Assembly (NCBI GenBank): GCA_029261965.1
Contig: JAJDAH010000363.1
Location: 1 to 51,067, forward strand
DNA from: Polyangiaceae bacterium
Lineage (GTDB): Bacteria > Myxococcota_A > Polyangia > Polyangiales > Polyangiaceae
Length of the DNA stretch: 51,067 bases
Reading direction: 5' to 3'
Positions 1 to 8,947 of this stretch are shown piece after piece. Positions within the stretch are counted from its first letter, which is position 1; the number at the start of each line of letters is the position of its first letter. A model generated the notes under the pieces. The model saw only the letters and a list, made by a program, of their open reading frames with translations, was not told where the DNA came from and did no database searches. The position numbers and the translations under genes were made by a program.

Positions 1-1173
1 GGGCATCGAGCTCTTCTTGCTGCCCGCGTCCGCGTTTGTCTCGACTCCAGCGGCGGTGCCGACGGGTACCGCCGCCTGTCCGGCGCTGTCGCCGAGCGAG
101 GCAGCCGTCGCGGAGTCGACCTGAGTCGCGGCCGTGACGAACTCGGCATGCTGTGGCTCGATTCCCGACGCGGCGGTTTCGCTCTTCACGTCGCTTGGAG
201 TGCCGGCAGCTTCGGTTGGCGCCGACCCGGAAGAATTGAGATCCGGCGTGCCGTGCGCCGCCGTTGGCGACGCGCCCACCGACATCTCTTCCAGGGCGAG
301 GGTCCCGGCGATGCCCGCTCCTTTTCCCTCGCGAACTTCGGTGAGCGCCGCGGCGAACTCACGCACGGTCCGGAAGCGATCGTCGCGATCTACGGCCATC
401 GCCTTGGCGACGACGGCACCGAGCCCAGGCGGCGCGTCCGGCCGCCTCTGGTCGAGCGGAGGGTACTTGCCCTCGTGAATCAGCACCGCGAGATGCGGCA
501 ACGTGTCGGCGTAGAACGGCTTCGAGCCGGTCAGCGACTCGTACAAGAGCACCCCGAGGGCGTAGACGTCGACCCTCTTGTCGACGTCGGTCGCTCCGCG
601 AACCTGTTCTGGCGGCATGTAGAAAGGCGTGCCGAGCGCGCTACCTTCTTGAGTGAGCGAGCTCGAACCGGTGAGCTCGGGGTCGAACTTCGAAATCCCG
701 AAGTCGAGAATCTTCACGAAGGGCCTGTCCCCCGCAACGATGAACAGATTCTCGGGTTTGAGATCGCGATGAATGATGCCCGAGTCGTGCGCCGCCGCGA
801 TTCCGTCGCAGGCTTGTAAAATGATGTCGAGCGCTTCATCGAAATCGAGTCGCGGCTTTTGCCTGAGCTGCTCGTCCCAGGGTTTACCGTCGAGCAACTC
901 CATGACGATGTAGGGGTCGCCCGTGTCGAGCTCGCCGGCGTCGAAGGTCTCGATGATGTGAGGATTGCCGATGCGGCCGGCCGCCGATGCCTCGTTCAGA
1001 AAACGCTGAACGATGCGCGCGTTGGCGGCGAACTCGCCATGAAGGGTCTTGAGCGCGCGGCGGTGTTTGGTGAACTCGTGCTCGACCTCGTAGACGGCGC
1101 CCATGCCGCCCTCGCCGAGGAGGCGGATGACGCGGAACTTCCCGCTCAGAGTTTTTCCCGGCTCGATGCCCAA
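1..1173 (-). CDS. Ser/Thr protein kinase, C-terminus outside window
   Basis: Hanks-type Ser/Thr kinase read on the minus strand; about 391 residues lie inside the window and the 3' end runs off the left edge. Visible motifs are the Gly loop GEGGMGAVYEV near residue 20, the ATP-anchoring Lys in RRALKTL near 42, HRDLKPENL, DFGIS and the activation segment GTPFYMPPEQ. After the kinase domain the chain becomes an Ala/Ser/Thr/Gly-rich linker, the usual lead-in to a transmembrane helix and a periplasmic sensor in myxobacterial kinases; any such part lies outside. The start is TTG at 1171-1173: an in-frame TAG lies two codons upstream, no ATG or GTG occurs before the Gly loop, and a GGGGAGAGG ribosome site precedes it. 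It is divergent from leuA, with 397 bases between. Confidence 0.9.
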   Translation of the reverse strand, partial: MGIEPGKTLSGKFRVIRLLGEGGMGAVYEVEHEFTKHRRALKTLHGEFAANARIVQRFLNEASAAGRIGNPHIIETFDAGELDTGDPYIVMELLDGKPWDEQLRQKPRLDFDEALDIILQACDGIAAAHDSGIIHRDLKPENLFIVAGDRPFVKILDFGISKFDPELTGSSSLTQEGSALGTPFYMPPEQVRGATDVDKRVDVYALGVLLYESLTGSKPFYADTLPHLAVLIHEGKYPPLDQRRPDAPPGLGAVVAKAMAVDRDDRFRTVREFAAALTEVREGKGAGIAGTLALEEMSVGASPTAAHGTPDLNSSGSAPTEAAGTPSDVKSETAASGIEPQHAEFVTAATQVDSATAASLGDSAGQAAVPVGTAAGVETNADAGSKKSSMP

Positions 1174-1370
1174 AAGCGACTACCTCTCCCCTGTGACCAC
1201 TCCAGTCTGCCAGGGCATCGGTCTGTTTCGACCTGGATTCTCGGTCCACGGCTCGGCGGGCGACGAAGGTTCAGTACGGTCGCGATCGGGTCGTAGAGCC
1301 ATGGAAACCCTCGACTAACACCTGACGGGTGACGCTCTTGTCCGCATTAAATAAGCGATTTCCACTTGTT

Positions 1371-1386
1371 CCGGCCTTTGGGCCGG
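1371..1386 (+). other. Short hairpin in the leuA leader
   Basis: Perfect inverted repeat CCGGCC-TTTG-GGCCGG, a 6-bp GC stem with a 4-base loop, lying between the only AT-rich patch (1346-1354, ATTAAATAA) and the leader ORF. There is no T run after it, so it is not a standard terminator. If transcription starts near the AT-rich patch, it would form early in the leader RNA. Confidence 0.4.
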
Positions 1387-1445
1387 CCCATACTCCCCGT
1401 TCCCGGCGCCGCGCCGGCCCGACGAGCCTCCCCCAAGAGCGAAAG

Positions 1446-1514
1446 ATGAGCAGCCCAGTCGGCCCACTTAGCCTCGCTCTGTCAGGCCACACGCGTCGGC
1501 GAAAAAGAACCTAG
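1446..1514 (+). CDS. Possible leader peptide upstream of leuA
   Basis: A 22-codon ORF starting ATG at 1446 and ending TAG at 1512-1514, 56 bases before leuA. Its product begins MSSPVGPLSLALSG and ends in a basic tail HTRRRKRT. Three Leu codons (CTT, CTC, CTG) sit within five positions, just after the segment that can pair with the downstream hairpin. The ribosome site is weak (AAGAGCGAAAG). Leu-containing leader peptides ahead of leuA are known in other bacteria, but no run of consecutive Leu codons is present here. Its position is suggestive; its coding status is unproven. Confidence 0.35.
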   Translation: MSSPVGPLSLALSGHTRRRKRT

Positions 1515-1538
1515 CCGGCGCCCCAAGTGGGCCGCCGG
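1460..1538 (+). promoter_or_regulatory. Attenuator-like alternative RNA pairing before leuA
   Basis: Two pairings compete for the same bases. Pairing A is a perfect 10-bp match between CGGCCCACTT (1460-1469, inside the leader ORF) and AAGTGGGCCG (1525-1534). Pairing B is a local hairpin directly after the leader stop codon: CCGGCG (1515-1520) with CGCCGG (1533-1538), plus an inner CCC/GGG. They cannot form together. Such an arrangement beside Leu codons recalls translational attenuation. However, hairpin B has no following T run, so the output (Rho, pausing or initiation at leuA) cannot be read from sequence. Confidence 0.35.
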
Positions 1539-1570
1539 CAGAGCGTGGCAGTAGAAAGAGCAGAACGAAA

Positions 1571-3148
1571 ATGGAAAAAGTCCTGATCTTCGACACCACG
1601 CTGCGAGACGGAGAGCAATCTCCGGGCTACGGAATGACGGCCGAGCAGAAGCTCGTGCTTGCCCGGCAGCTCGAAGTGCTCGGCGTCGACATCATCGAAG
1701 CGGGTTTTCCGTCGGCGAGCCCGGAGGACCTCGAGGGTGTGCGGGCGATCGCCCGCACGATCAAACACGCGACCATCGCTGGCCTCGGCCGATGCAACGA
1801 CGTCGACATCGAAGCCTGCGCCCGTGGTCTAGAGCCGGCCGAGAAACCGCGCCTGCACTTGTTTTTCGGCACGAGTCAGCTCCACCTCGACGCCAAGACC
1901 GGGCTCAGCGAGGACGGCGCGCTCGATCTCATCGTGCGCTCGCTTCGCTTCGGCAAGAAGTTTTTCGACGAGATCGAGTTCAGCCCCGAAGATTCGACGC
2001 GCACCAACCCCGATTTTCTCGTACGCACCGTGCAAGCCGCGGTCGACGAGGGCGCAAGGGTGGTCAACATCCCCGACACCGTCGGCTACACGGTGCCCGA
2101 CGAGTATCGCCAGCGCATGCTGATGCTCAAAGAGAAGGTAAAAGGCATCGACGACGTGATCATGTCGACGCACTGTCACAACGATCTCGGGCTCGCCGTG
2201 GCCAATTCGATCGCCGGGGTGCTCGGTGGCGCGCGCCAGATCGAGTGCACGATCAACGGAATCGGAGAGCGCGCCGGCAACGCGTCGCTCGAAGAGATCG
2301 TCACGGCGTTCCGCATTCGAAACGACATCCTGCCGTTCGAAACCAACATCGACTCGTCGAAGATCTACGGGACGAGCCAGCTCTTGAGCGCGCTGACCGG
2401 TGTCGGCGTACAGCCGAACAAGGCCATCGTCGGCAGAAACGCCTTCGCCCACGAGGCCGGCGTGCACCAGCAGGGTTGGCTCAAGGACCGGCGCACCTAC
2501 GAGATCATGACCCCCGAAAGCGTGGGCGCGCCGCCAGCGAAGCTCGTCATGGGCCGTCACTCCGGCCGGCGCGCGCTCGCCGCACGGCTGAACGAGCTCG
2601 GGCACCCGCTCGGCGGGGCGTCGCTCAATCACGTCTACGATCGCTTCCTCAAGGCGTGCGAAAGCGGCCAGGCGCTCGACGACGACGAGCTCATCGCTCT
2701 GGCCCTCGACAACAAGCCGCCGCCGAACCCGCGTTATTCGATCTACATGGTGCAAGCGTCCGCCGGGTCGGTGCACCCAGCGACGGCCACCGTGATGCTT
2801 CAACGCGACGGGAAGACGCACGTGGCGTGCGCGCTCGGCGACGGGCCGGTCGAAGCGGCGTGCACCGCCGTCGACGCGATCACCGGGCACCCAGGACGCG
2901 TCGTGAACTACGAGCTCCGTGCGATCGGCGAAGGACGCGACGCCGAGGGCGAGGTCGCGCTTCGCGTCTCGATGGCAGGCAAGACGTTCTCGGGGCGCGC
3001 GGTGGGTACCGACATCGTCGGCTGCTCGGTGCGCGCGTACGTGTCTGCCATCAACAAGTGCCTCGACGTTCTGGACGAGGTAAAACCGCCGCAAGTACAA
3101 GCCGTCGAGCAACCCGATGACGCGCCGCCCCAGGAGGCGCGCGCGTGA
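1571..3148 (+). CDS. leuA: 2-isopropylmalate synthase
   Basis: Condenses acetyl-CoA with 2-oxoisovalerate to 2-isopropylmalate, the committed step of leucine synthesis, in the cytoplasm. The N-terminal TIM-barrel opens with the family signature [13 protein letters not shown]; the metal-binding [13 protein letters not shown] and the [11 protein letters not shown] segment follow. The last 120 or so residues (from about [10 protein letters not shown]) are the LeuA regulatory domain, the usual site of leucine feedback. At 525 residues it has the length of bacterial LeuA proteins with the regulatory domain. ATG at 1571 puts the signature at residue 8, as in homologues; the ribosome site is weak (AGAAAGAG). 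The stop overlaps the leuB start (GTGA). It is the first gene of leuA-leuB-ilvB-ilvN-ilvC. Confidence 0.96.
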   Translation: MEKVLIFDTTLRDGEQSPGYGMTAEQKLVLARQLEVLGVDIIEAGFPSASPEDLEGVRAIARTIKHATIAGLGRCNDVDIEACARGLEPAEKPRLHLFFGTSQLHLDAKTGLSEDGALDLIVRSLRFGKKFFDEIEFSPEDSTRTNPDFLVRTVQAAVDEGARVVNIPDTVGYTVPDEYRQRMLMLKEKVKGIDDVIMSTHCHNDLGLAVANSIAGVLGGARQIECTINGIGERAGNASLEEIVTAFRIRNDILPFETNIDSSKIYGTSQLLSALTGVGVQPNKAIVGRNAFAHEAGVHQQGWLKDRRTYEIMTPESVGAPPAKLVMGRHSGRRALAARLNELGHPLGGASLNHVYDRFLKACESGQALDDDELIALALDNKPPPNPRYSIYMVQASAGSVHPATATVMLQRDGKTHVACALGDGPVEAACTAVDAITGHPGRVVNYELRAIGEGRDAEGEVALRVSMAGKTFSGRAVGTDIVGCSVRAYVSAINKCLDVLDEVKPPQVQAVEQPDDAPPQEARA

Positions 3149-4239
3149 GCGGTGAGTCGAAGCCGAACGGACCCGCTAAAATCGTCGCCCTTCCCGGGGA
3201 TGGTGTGGGTCCGGAGATCACCGAGCAAGCGCTCGCGGTGCTCGATCTGTGCTGCGCCGCGGCCGGGCGCAAAATCGAAGTGGTCGAGATGCTCATCGGA
3301 GGAGCGGCGACCGACGCGGGCGAGCCGCCACTTCCCGACAAGACTCGGGACGCTTGCGTAGCAGCCGACGCCGTCCTTCTCGGAGCCGTCGGCGGACCGA
3401 AGTACGACTTGCTCGAGCCCGAGCTTCGCCCAGAGCGAGGGCTGCTCGCGCTCCGTAAAGCGCTCGGTGTCTACACGAACATCCGCCCGGTCAAGACGTT
3501 CGCGCCGCTCGCGGAGTACTCGCCGCTGAAAACCGAGCTGGCCCGCGGAACGGATCTCGTCGTGGTGCGCGAGCTTCTCGGAGGGATCTACTTCGGCATT
3601 CCGAAGGGCATCGACGACAAAGATGGAGTACGTCGGGCCTACAACACGATGGTGTACAGCGAGCCGGAGATCCAACGGGTCGCGCGGGTCGCCTTCGAAA
3701 TCGCCCGCGGCAGAAAAAAGCGGGTGATGAGCGTCGACAAAGCCAACGTGCTCGACGTCTCGCGGTTCTGGCGCGAGGTCGTCACGGATATCCACCAAAA
3801 GGAGTTCTCCGACGTCGCCCTCGATCATCAATACGTCGACTCGGCCGCGATGGATCTCATCCGCCAGCCGAGCAAGTTCGATGTCATCGTGACTGGCAAT
3901 CTCTTCGGGGACATCCTGACCGACGAAGCGGCGGTTCTCGCCGGATCTATCGGACTTCTACCCAGTGCGAGCTTGGGAGACGGCCCGGGGCTTTACGAGC
4001 CGATCCACGGATCGGCCCCGGATATCGCCGGCCAGGGCATCGCGAACCCGCTCGGCACCATCGCGTCGGTCGCCATGATGCTTCGGTCCTCGCTCGCAAT
4101 GCCCGCACAAGCCGACCGGCTCGAACGCGCCATCGAAAGCGTGCTCACCCAAGGCATCCGCACTAAAGATCTCGGAGGCAACGCCTCCACGAAGGAAATG
4201 GGAGCTGAGATATGTCGAGCGCTCGAACCGCAGGCGTGA
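3145..4239 (+). CDS. leuB: 3-isopropylmalate dehydrogenase
   Basis: Oxidises and decarboxylates 3-isopropylmalate with NAD, the third leucine-specific step. Family features in order: IVALPGDGVGPEI at the N-terminus, the substrate-binding arginine region RPVKTF, RELLGGIYFG, the tyrosine segment YNTMVYSEPEI, the catalytic lysine region DKANVLDVSRFW, and metal-binding NLFGDILTDEAA. The C-terminal YEPIHGSAPDIAGQGIANP is typical of decarboxylating dehydrogenases. At 364 residues it has the standard length. It starts GTG, overlapping the leuA stop by four bases, so translational coupling is likely. leuC and leuD, which act between LeuA and LeuB, are not in the window. Confidence 0.96.
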   Translation: MSGESKPNGPAKIVALPGDGVGPEITEQALAVLDLCCAAAGRKIEVVEMLIGGAATDAGEPPLPDKTRDACVAADAVLLGAVGGPKYDLLEPELRPERGLLALRKALGVYTNIRPVKTFAPLAEYSPLKTELARGTDLVVVRELLGGIYFGIPKGIDDKDGVRRAYNTMVYSEPEIQRVARVAFEIARGRKKRVMSVDKANVLDVSRFWREVVTDIHQKEFSDVALDHQYVDSAAMDLIRQPSKFDVIVTGNLFGDILTDEAAVLAGSIGLLPSASLGDGPGLYEPIHGSAPDIAGQGIANPLGTIASVAMMLRSSLAMPAQADRLERAIESVLTQGIRTKDLGGNASTKEMGAEICRALEPQA

Positions 4240-6092
4240 AAACCACGAAAAGTGGTGCCCCGCCGGCCAGCGAACCGCGACGTGCCGACGGCAACGGCGC
4301 GTCGTCTCGCCCTTCTGCGAGAAGTCGCGAACCGCAACCGGCGAAAGCCGTCGCCGGCCCGGTAGGCGAGGTCATGCGCGGCGCGCGCATCGTCTGCGAG
4401 AGCCTTCTCTGCGAAGGCGTCGACGCGCTCTTCGGTTATCCCGGCGGCGCGATCCTCCACGTCTACGACGAGCTGCACAAGCTCGACGGAAAGCTGAACC
4501 ACGTGCTCGTTCGCCACGAACAGGGCGCCATCCACGCCGCCGAGGGCTATGCGCGCTCGACGGGCAAGGTGGGAGTGTGTCTCGTCACGAGCGGACCTGG
4601 GGCCACCAACGTGGTCACGGGTCTCCAAGACGCGATGATGGACTCGATCCCACTCGTGGTGCTCACCGGCCAAGTGCCGACGACGATGATTGGCAACGAT
4701 GCGTTCCAGGAAGCCGACGTGGTCGGGATCACGCGGCCGTGCACGAAGTACAACTACCTGGTCAGGGACGTCAGCGAGCTCGCCTCGGTGATCAAGGAGG
4801 CTTTTTATCTGGCGCGGAGCGGCCGCCCCGGCCCCGTGCTCGTCGATCTGCCCAAGGACGTGACCGCGGCGGAGCACCCGTTTTCGTATCCGGAGAGCGT
4901 CGACCTTCCGAGCTACAAACCGACGGTCACTGGGCATCCGAAGCAAATCAAGAAGGCGATCAAGCTCATCGAGAGCTCGGAACGGACCGTGCTCTACATC
5001 GGCGGCGGCGTCGTCAATGCCAACGCCACCGATGAAATCATCGAGCTCGCCGAGAGGTTGAACCTGCCGGTGACTCCGACGCTCATGGGGCTCGGCGCGT
5101 TCCCCTCCGGACACGACCAGTCCCTCGGCATGCTCGGCATGCACGGGACCTACACGGCGAACATGGCGATGGCCGAAGCCGAGGTCATCGTCAACATCGG
5201 CGCACGCTTCGACGATCGAGTGACTGGGCGACTCGATTGCTTTGCGAAGAAGGCGAAGTTCATCCACGTCGACATCGACCCGACGAGCATCAACAAGAAT
5301 GTGATCGTCGACGTGCCGATCATCGGGGACGCCAAGACGGTCACTCGCCAACTTCTCGACGCGCTTCCCGACGCTCCCCCGCCGGAGCGTAAAGAGTGGT
5401 GGGGGATTCTCCGCGATTGGCAGAAGCGTTTCCCGCTGAGCTTCAAGGACCGGACCGACTGCATTGCTCCTCAGCGCATGATGAAAGAGATCGCCGAAAT
5501 TACGCGGGGCGAGGACATCTGCGCGACGGACGTCGGGCAGCACCAGATGTGGGCAGCGCAGTACTACCCGGTGAAACACGGCCGTTCATGGCTCACCTCC
5601 GGTGGCCTCGGAACGATGGGCTATGGGCTGCCCGCGGCGATGGGCGCTGCCGTCGGCAACCCGGACCGACGAGTGCTCTGCATCACGGGGGACGGGTCAT
5701 TTCAGATGTGTATTCAGGAGCTCGCGACGTGCGTGCACGAAGGACTCGACGTCAAAGTCTTGATCATGAACAACAACTTCCTCGGCATGGTTCGCCAGTG
5801 GCAAGAGTTGTTCTACTCTCGCCGCTACTCCGAAGTCGGGATGAAGTACTTCCCGGACTTCGTGAAGATCGCCGAGGCCTACGGAGCCACGGGGCTACGC
5901 GCCGAAAAACCCGAAGAGCTACACGAGATCCTCGAAAAGGGTCTCAACACGCCGGGCGTCGTGGTCATGGACATCATCGTGACCAAGGAAGCCAACGTCT
6001 ATCCGATGATTCCCGCGGGCGCCGCACACTACGAGCTGGTGCTCGAGCCCGAAGACGACGGCGAAGAACCCGAGCCGCGTGAGCTCGCCTGA
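4212..6092 (+). CDS. ilvB: Acetolactate synthase, large subunit
   Basis: Thiamine-diphosphate enzyme making 2-acetolactate or 2-aceto-2-hydroxybutyrate, the common first step for Val, Leu and Ile. The catalytic glutamate sits in RHEQGAIHAAEGYAR, the FAD/central domain follows, and the C-terminal ThDP-binding motif GDGSFQMCIQEL is followed by NNNFLGMVRQWQ. At 626 residues it exceeds the usual 560-590 because of an N-terminal, low-complexity Ala/Arg/Pro extension of about 55 residues before the conserved MRGARIVCESL. ATG 4212 has a GGGAG ribosome site but overlaps leuB by 28 bases. A start at 4374 (the MRGAR Met) is the alternative. It partners with IlvN encoded next door. Confidence 0.95.
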   Translation: MSSARTAGVKTTKSGAPPASEPRRADGNGASSRPSARSREPQPAKAVAGPVGEVMRGARIVCESLLCEGVDALFGYPGGAILHVYDELHKLDGKLNHVLVRHEQGAIHAAEGYARSTGKVGVCLVTSGPGATNVVTGLQDAMMDSIPLVVLTGQVPTTMIGNDAFQEADVVGITRPCTKYNYLVRDVSELASVIKEAFYLARSGRPGPVLVDLPKDVTAAEHPFSYPESVDLPSYKPTVTGHPKQIKKAIKLIESSERTVLYIGGGVVNANATDEIIELAERLNLPVTPTLMGLGAFPSGHDQSLGMLGMHGTYTANMAMAEAEVIVNIGARFDDRVTGRLDCFAKKAKFIHVDIDPTSINKNVIVDVPIIGDAKTVTRQLLDALPDAPPPERKEWWGILRDWQKRFPLSFKDRTDCIAPQRMMKEIAEITRGEDICATDVGQHQMWAAQYYPVKHGRSWLTSGGLGTMGYGLPAAMGAAVGNPDRRVLCITGDGSFQMCIQELATCVHEGLDVKVLIMNNNFLGMVRQWQELFYSRRYSEVGMKYFPDFVKIAEAYGATGLRAEKPEELHEILEKGLNTPGVVVMDIIVTKEANVYPMIPAGAAHYELVLEPEDDGEEPEPRELA

Positions 6093-6107
6093 GACCGAGG
6101 ACGAATC

Positions 6108-6638
6108 ATGAGCTCAAAAACCAGTCGTCACGTGCTGAGTATCCTGGTCGAAGACCGATTCGGTGAGCTGGCCCGCATCGTCGGGCTGTTTTCCGGACGC
6201 GGTTTCAACATCGACACCATCGCGGTCAACAAAACGCTCGACCCGCGTTTCTCGCGCGCCGTGCTCACCACTCGCGGCGACGATCAGATCATCGAGCAAA
6301 TCATCAAGCAGCTGCACAAGCTCGTCCGGGTGCGCAAAGTCCACCACATGACCGACGAGAAGCACATCGAACGAGAGCTGTGTCTCGTGACGGTGCGCGC
6401 CGCGGCGCCCAAAGCGCGCGAGGACCTCGAACGAATCATCAATCTGGTCGGCGCCCGGGTCATTGCCTATTCCCCAACGGCGTTCACGGTGGAGCTATCG
6501 GCCCCGTCGAAAGAGGTCGAGAATTTTCTCGAACTGCTCCGACCCCTCGGCATAAAAGACTTGTGCCGGTCGGCCACGATCGCCCTCGCCCGCCCCGGCG
6601 ACGACAAAACGAGCAACATCGGGGAAAACGCCGCCTGA
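6108..6638 (+). CDS. ilvN: Acetolactate synthase, regulatory small subunit
   Basis: Small subunit that activates IlvB and carries valine feedback sensitivity. The N-terminal ACT domain is clear: [19 protein letters not shown], then [14 protein letters not shown], and the second half of the fold through [20 protein letters not shown]. The C-terminal domain follows with [18 protein letters not shown]. At 176 residues it matches single-ACT bacterial IlvH/IlvN proteins. Start ATG 6108 lies 15 bases after ilvB with a GAGGACG ribosome site. Gene order ilvB-ilvN-ilvC is widely conserved. Confidence 0.95.
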   Translation: MSSKTSRHVLSILVEDRFGELARIVGLFSGRGFNIDTIAVNKTLDPRFSRAVLTTRGDDQIIEQIIKQLHKLVRVRKVHHMTDEKHIERELCLVTVRAAAPKAREDLERIINLVGARVIAYSPTAFTVELSAPSKEVENFLELLRPLGIKDLCRSATIALARPGDDKTSNIGENAA

Positions 6639-6658
6639 TTCGCGGCCGGAACTCGAGC

Positions 6659-6681
6659 GGGGCGCATCCCTTTTGCGCCCC
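6659..6681 (+). other. Strong hairpin between ilvN and ilvC
   Basis: Perfect 8-bp inverted repeat GGGGCGCA / TGCGCCCC with a 7-base loop (TCCCTTT) in the 80-base ilvN-ilvC gap. No T run follows, so full termination is unlikely. It could be an mRNA processing or stability element letting ilvC be expressed at a different level, or a partial terminator. Confidence 0.5.
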
Positions 6682-6718
6682 TCGGCCATCCTGTAAACCC
6701 ACCTCTCGGAGGAATCAG

Positions 6719-7738
6719 ATGAAAGCGCTGTACGACAAAGACGCGGACCTATCGCTCATCCAAGGCAAAAAGGTCGCCATCATCGGCTACGGGAGCCAGG
6801 GCCATGCCCACGCTCTCAACCTACGTGACAGCGGCGTCGAGGTAGCCGTCGGGCTGCGCAAAGACAGCAAGAGCTGGGCGCGCGCCGAAGCCGAGGGCCT
6901 CAAAGTGACGAGTCCTGCTGAGGCGGCCAAGTGGGGCGACATCATCATGATGCTCGTCCCCGACGAGCTCGCTCCGGAAGTGTTCAAAGACGAGCTCGCC
7001 CCAGGCCTCGAAAAGGGTGACTACTTTGCCGTCGCGCACGGTTTCGGAATCCACTTCAAGAAGATCGCGGTGCCCGAGGGCGTCGGTGTCTTTCTCGTGG
7101 CCCCGAAGGCACCCGGACACACCGTGCGCCGCGAATACGTGAAAGGTCGCGGCGTGCCGATGCTGATCGCGGTCGAAGCCGATCCCGCCGGAAACACGAA
7201 AGCCCTCGCCCTCGCCTACGCCGCCGCAGCAGGAGGTGGCCGGGCCGGAATCCTGGAAACGAGCTTCCGCGAAGAAACCGAGACCGATCTCTTCGGCGAG
7301 CAGTCGGTGCTCTGCGGTGGACTGAGCGCACTCATCACCGCCGGGTTCGAAACGCTCGTCGAGGCCGGCTACTCACCGGAAATGGCCTACTTCGAGTGTT
7401 GCCACGAGCTCAAGCTCATCATCGACCTCATCTACGAAGGCGGCATCGGAAACATGCGCTACTCGGTGAGCAACACGGCCGAATACGGCGACCTCACCCG
7501 AGGCCCACGAATCGTCACCGGCGAGACCAAAGCCACGATGAAAAAGATCCTGTCCGAAATCCAATCGGGCAGCTTCGCCGACGAATGGATGGCCGAGCAC
7601 AAAGCCGGCAAACCCAAGTTCAAGAGTCTCGAAGCCGAGGGCAGCAAGCACCCGATCGAAGAAGTCGGTGAACGCCTCCGCGGAATGATGCCGTGGATGA
7701 AGGACGAGCAGACGGTCAAAGAGCGGTCAGCGTCGTAG
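6719..7738 (+). CDS. ilvC: Ketol-acid reductoisomerase (class I)
   Basis: Isomerises and reduces acetolactate or acetohydroxybutyrate with NAD(P)H and magnesium, the second common Val/Ile step. The Rossmann loop [19 protein letters not shown] begins near residue 21, followed by [14 protein letters not shown] and the acidic metal-binding segment [14 protein letters not shown]; the knotted C-terminal domain carries [19 protein letters not shown]. At 339 residues it is a short-form (class I) enzyme. The reading frame stays open a long way upstream through ilvN, but ATG 6719 is chosen because a strong CGGAGGA site lies six bases before it and the N-terminus [11 protein letters not shown] matches the family. 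Its stop is four bases from the convergent esterase stop. Confidence 0.96.
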   Translation: MKALYDKDADLSLIQGKKVAIIGYGSQGHAHALNLRDSGVEVAVGLRKDSKSWARAEAEGLKVTSPAEAAKWGDIIMMLVPDELAPEVFKDELAPGLEKGDYFAVAHGFGIHFKKIAVPEGVGVFLVAPKAPGHTVRREYVKGRGVPMLIAVEADPAGNTKALALAYAAAAGGGRAGILETSFREETETDLFGEQSVLCGGLSALITAGFETLVEAGYSPEMAYFECCHELKLIIDLIYEGGIGNMRYSVSNTAEYGDLTRGPRIVTGETKATMKKILSEIQSGSFADEWMAEHKAGKPKFKSLEAEGSKHPIEEVGERLRGMMPWMKDEQTVKERSAS

Positions 7739-7742
7739 ACCC

Positions 7743-8795
7743 CTACGGCAGCTCGAACTGCATGAAAAAATCGAGCATCGCGTCGTTCGCGTTGAGATCC
7801 GTGTTCGACGGCAAGAGCGGGCAAAACGCCTTTCCAGGCCAACAGTGATTCATTCCCTGGATCGTACATAGCGTCACGCGCACGCCGCCGGCGCAGTCCG
7901 AAAGCGTCTCACACGTCGCGGCACCCACCTGGTTCGTGACCTCGGGACCACGCTTGCACTGGTTCTTTCCGCCCCAGAGTCCGAACGTATCGGGCACCGA
8001 AGGAAAATTGCCCGCCGTCAGACCGGGGAAGCCGAGCTGCCCGCCGCCGTATGGCACCAAGGCGTCGTTCGTTCCGTGAAAATGAATGACGGGCACAGGT
8101 CTGCCGGGATTGCACTGCTCGAACGGGATGCCGACAACCCCCGCGACTGGCCCGATCGCTGCAAACACATCGGACGCCTCACACGCCAACCGGTGCGACA
8201 TGAACCCCCCGTTGCTCATGCCAGTCGCATAGACCCGTCGCATGTCCACGCAAGCTCGGTTCGCCACGTCATTCACGACCACCCGCGCGAACTCCACGTC
8301 GTCGAGTCCCGCGGTCGCCGCCTGCCCGCAACACGCTCCCCCATTCCAGCTCGTACCAATTCCCTCCGGATACGCGAGCACGAACCCCCGCGCGTCGGAC
8401 GTCTCGTTCATCCCCGAAAAAATGATCTGCTGCCCAGCATTCGACGTGAACCCGTGAAAGTTCAGCACGAGCGGCACCGGCTGGGCGCCATCGTATCCCG
8501 CAGGAACGTGTAGGACGTACGACCGCGGCCCAGGAACTTGCACCGTCGAGTCGCCACCCGACAAAGCCCCGAGCCCACACCCCGGCGAAGGAATGGGACC
8601 GCCCACCGGTCCACCACCTACTCCACCCGCTCCGCCGGATCCCCCGCTTCCGCCACCAACACCTCCGGACCCCGACGCCCCACCCGAACCCGCAGCCCCC
8701 GCGGTCCCCCCGCTTCCCTCCACGAGCGCGCCAGCATCCGCGCCGCCACAGGCGGCAACGAGCATCGCTGCCACGCCGATCCACCCGACCTTCAT
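7743..8795 (-). CDS. Lipoprotein esterase, PHB depolymerase/LpqC family
   Basis: Secreted alpha/beta-hydrolase. The start at 8795 gives a clean lipoprotein signal (MKVGWIGVAAMLVAAC, lipid Cys at 16); the frame is open upstream but would bury the signal. A Gly/Ser-rich linker of about 55 residues follows, then the hydrolase: oxyanion region LVLNFHGFTSN, nucleophile elbow GMSNGGFMSH, an Asp-containing HFHGTNDALVPYGG and a catalytic His in GMNHCWPG. This fits the family of extracellular polyhydroxybutyrate and feruloyl/acetyl esterases; the true substrate cannot be read from sequence. Several Cys pairs suggest disulfides. It lies between ilvC and ilvE on the opposite strand and is unlikely to take part in amino acid synthesis. 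Confidence 0.85.
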   Translation of the reverse strand: MKVGWIGVAAMLVAACGGADAGALVEGSGGTAGAAGSGGASGSGGVGGGSGGSGGAGGVGGGPVGGPIPSPGCGLGALSGGDSTVQVPGPRSYVLHVPAGYDGAQPVPLVLNFHGFTSNAGQQIIFSGMNETSDARGFVLAYPEGIGTSWNGGACCGQAATAGLDDVEFARVVVNDVANRACVDMRRVYATGMSNGGFMSHRLACEASDVFAAIGPVAGVVGIPFEQCNPGRPVPVIHFHGTNDALVPYGGGQLGFPGLTAGNFPSVPDTFGLWGGKNQCKRGPEVTNQVGAATCETLSDCAGGVRVTLCTIQGMNHCWPGKAFCPLLPSNTDLNANDAMLDFFMQFELP

Positions 8796-8947
8796 CGCTT
8801 GCCAGCCTGCCCCGCGCCCGATCGATGGGCAACCCCGCGGCCCCGGCCAAAAGGCCGGCGAGCCTTTCACCCTTCCTCACTGGCGCCGACCTCTCTACCC
8901 TTTGGCTCCTTTCCCCCTGCACGTATTTCCAAGCATCTCGAGGTCCC

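Noticed and set aside
1174-1570. T-box or known riboswitch ahead of leuA
   Set aside because: No T-box signature or recognisable riboswitch core was found; only the leader ORF and simple hairpins are supported.
6380-6718. Long N-terminal extension of IlvC overlapping ilvN
   Set aside because: The extension has no homology-like features, and ATG 6719 has a strong ribosome site and a family-typical N-terminus.
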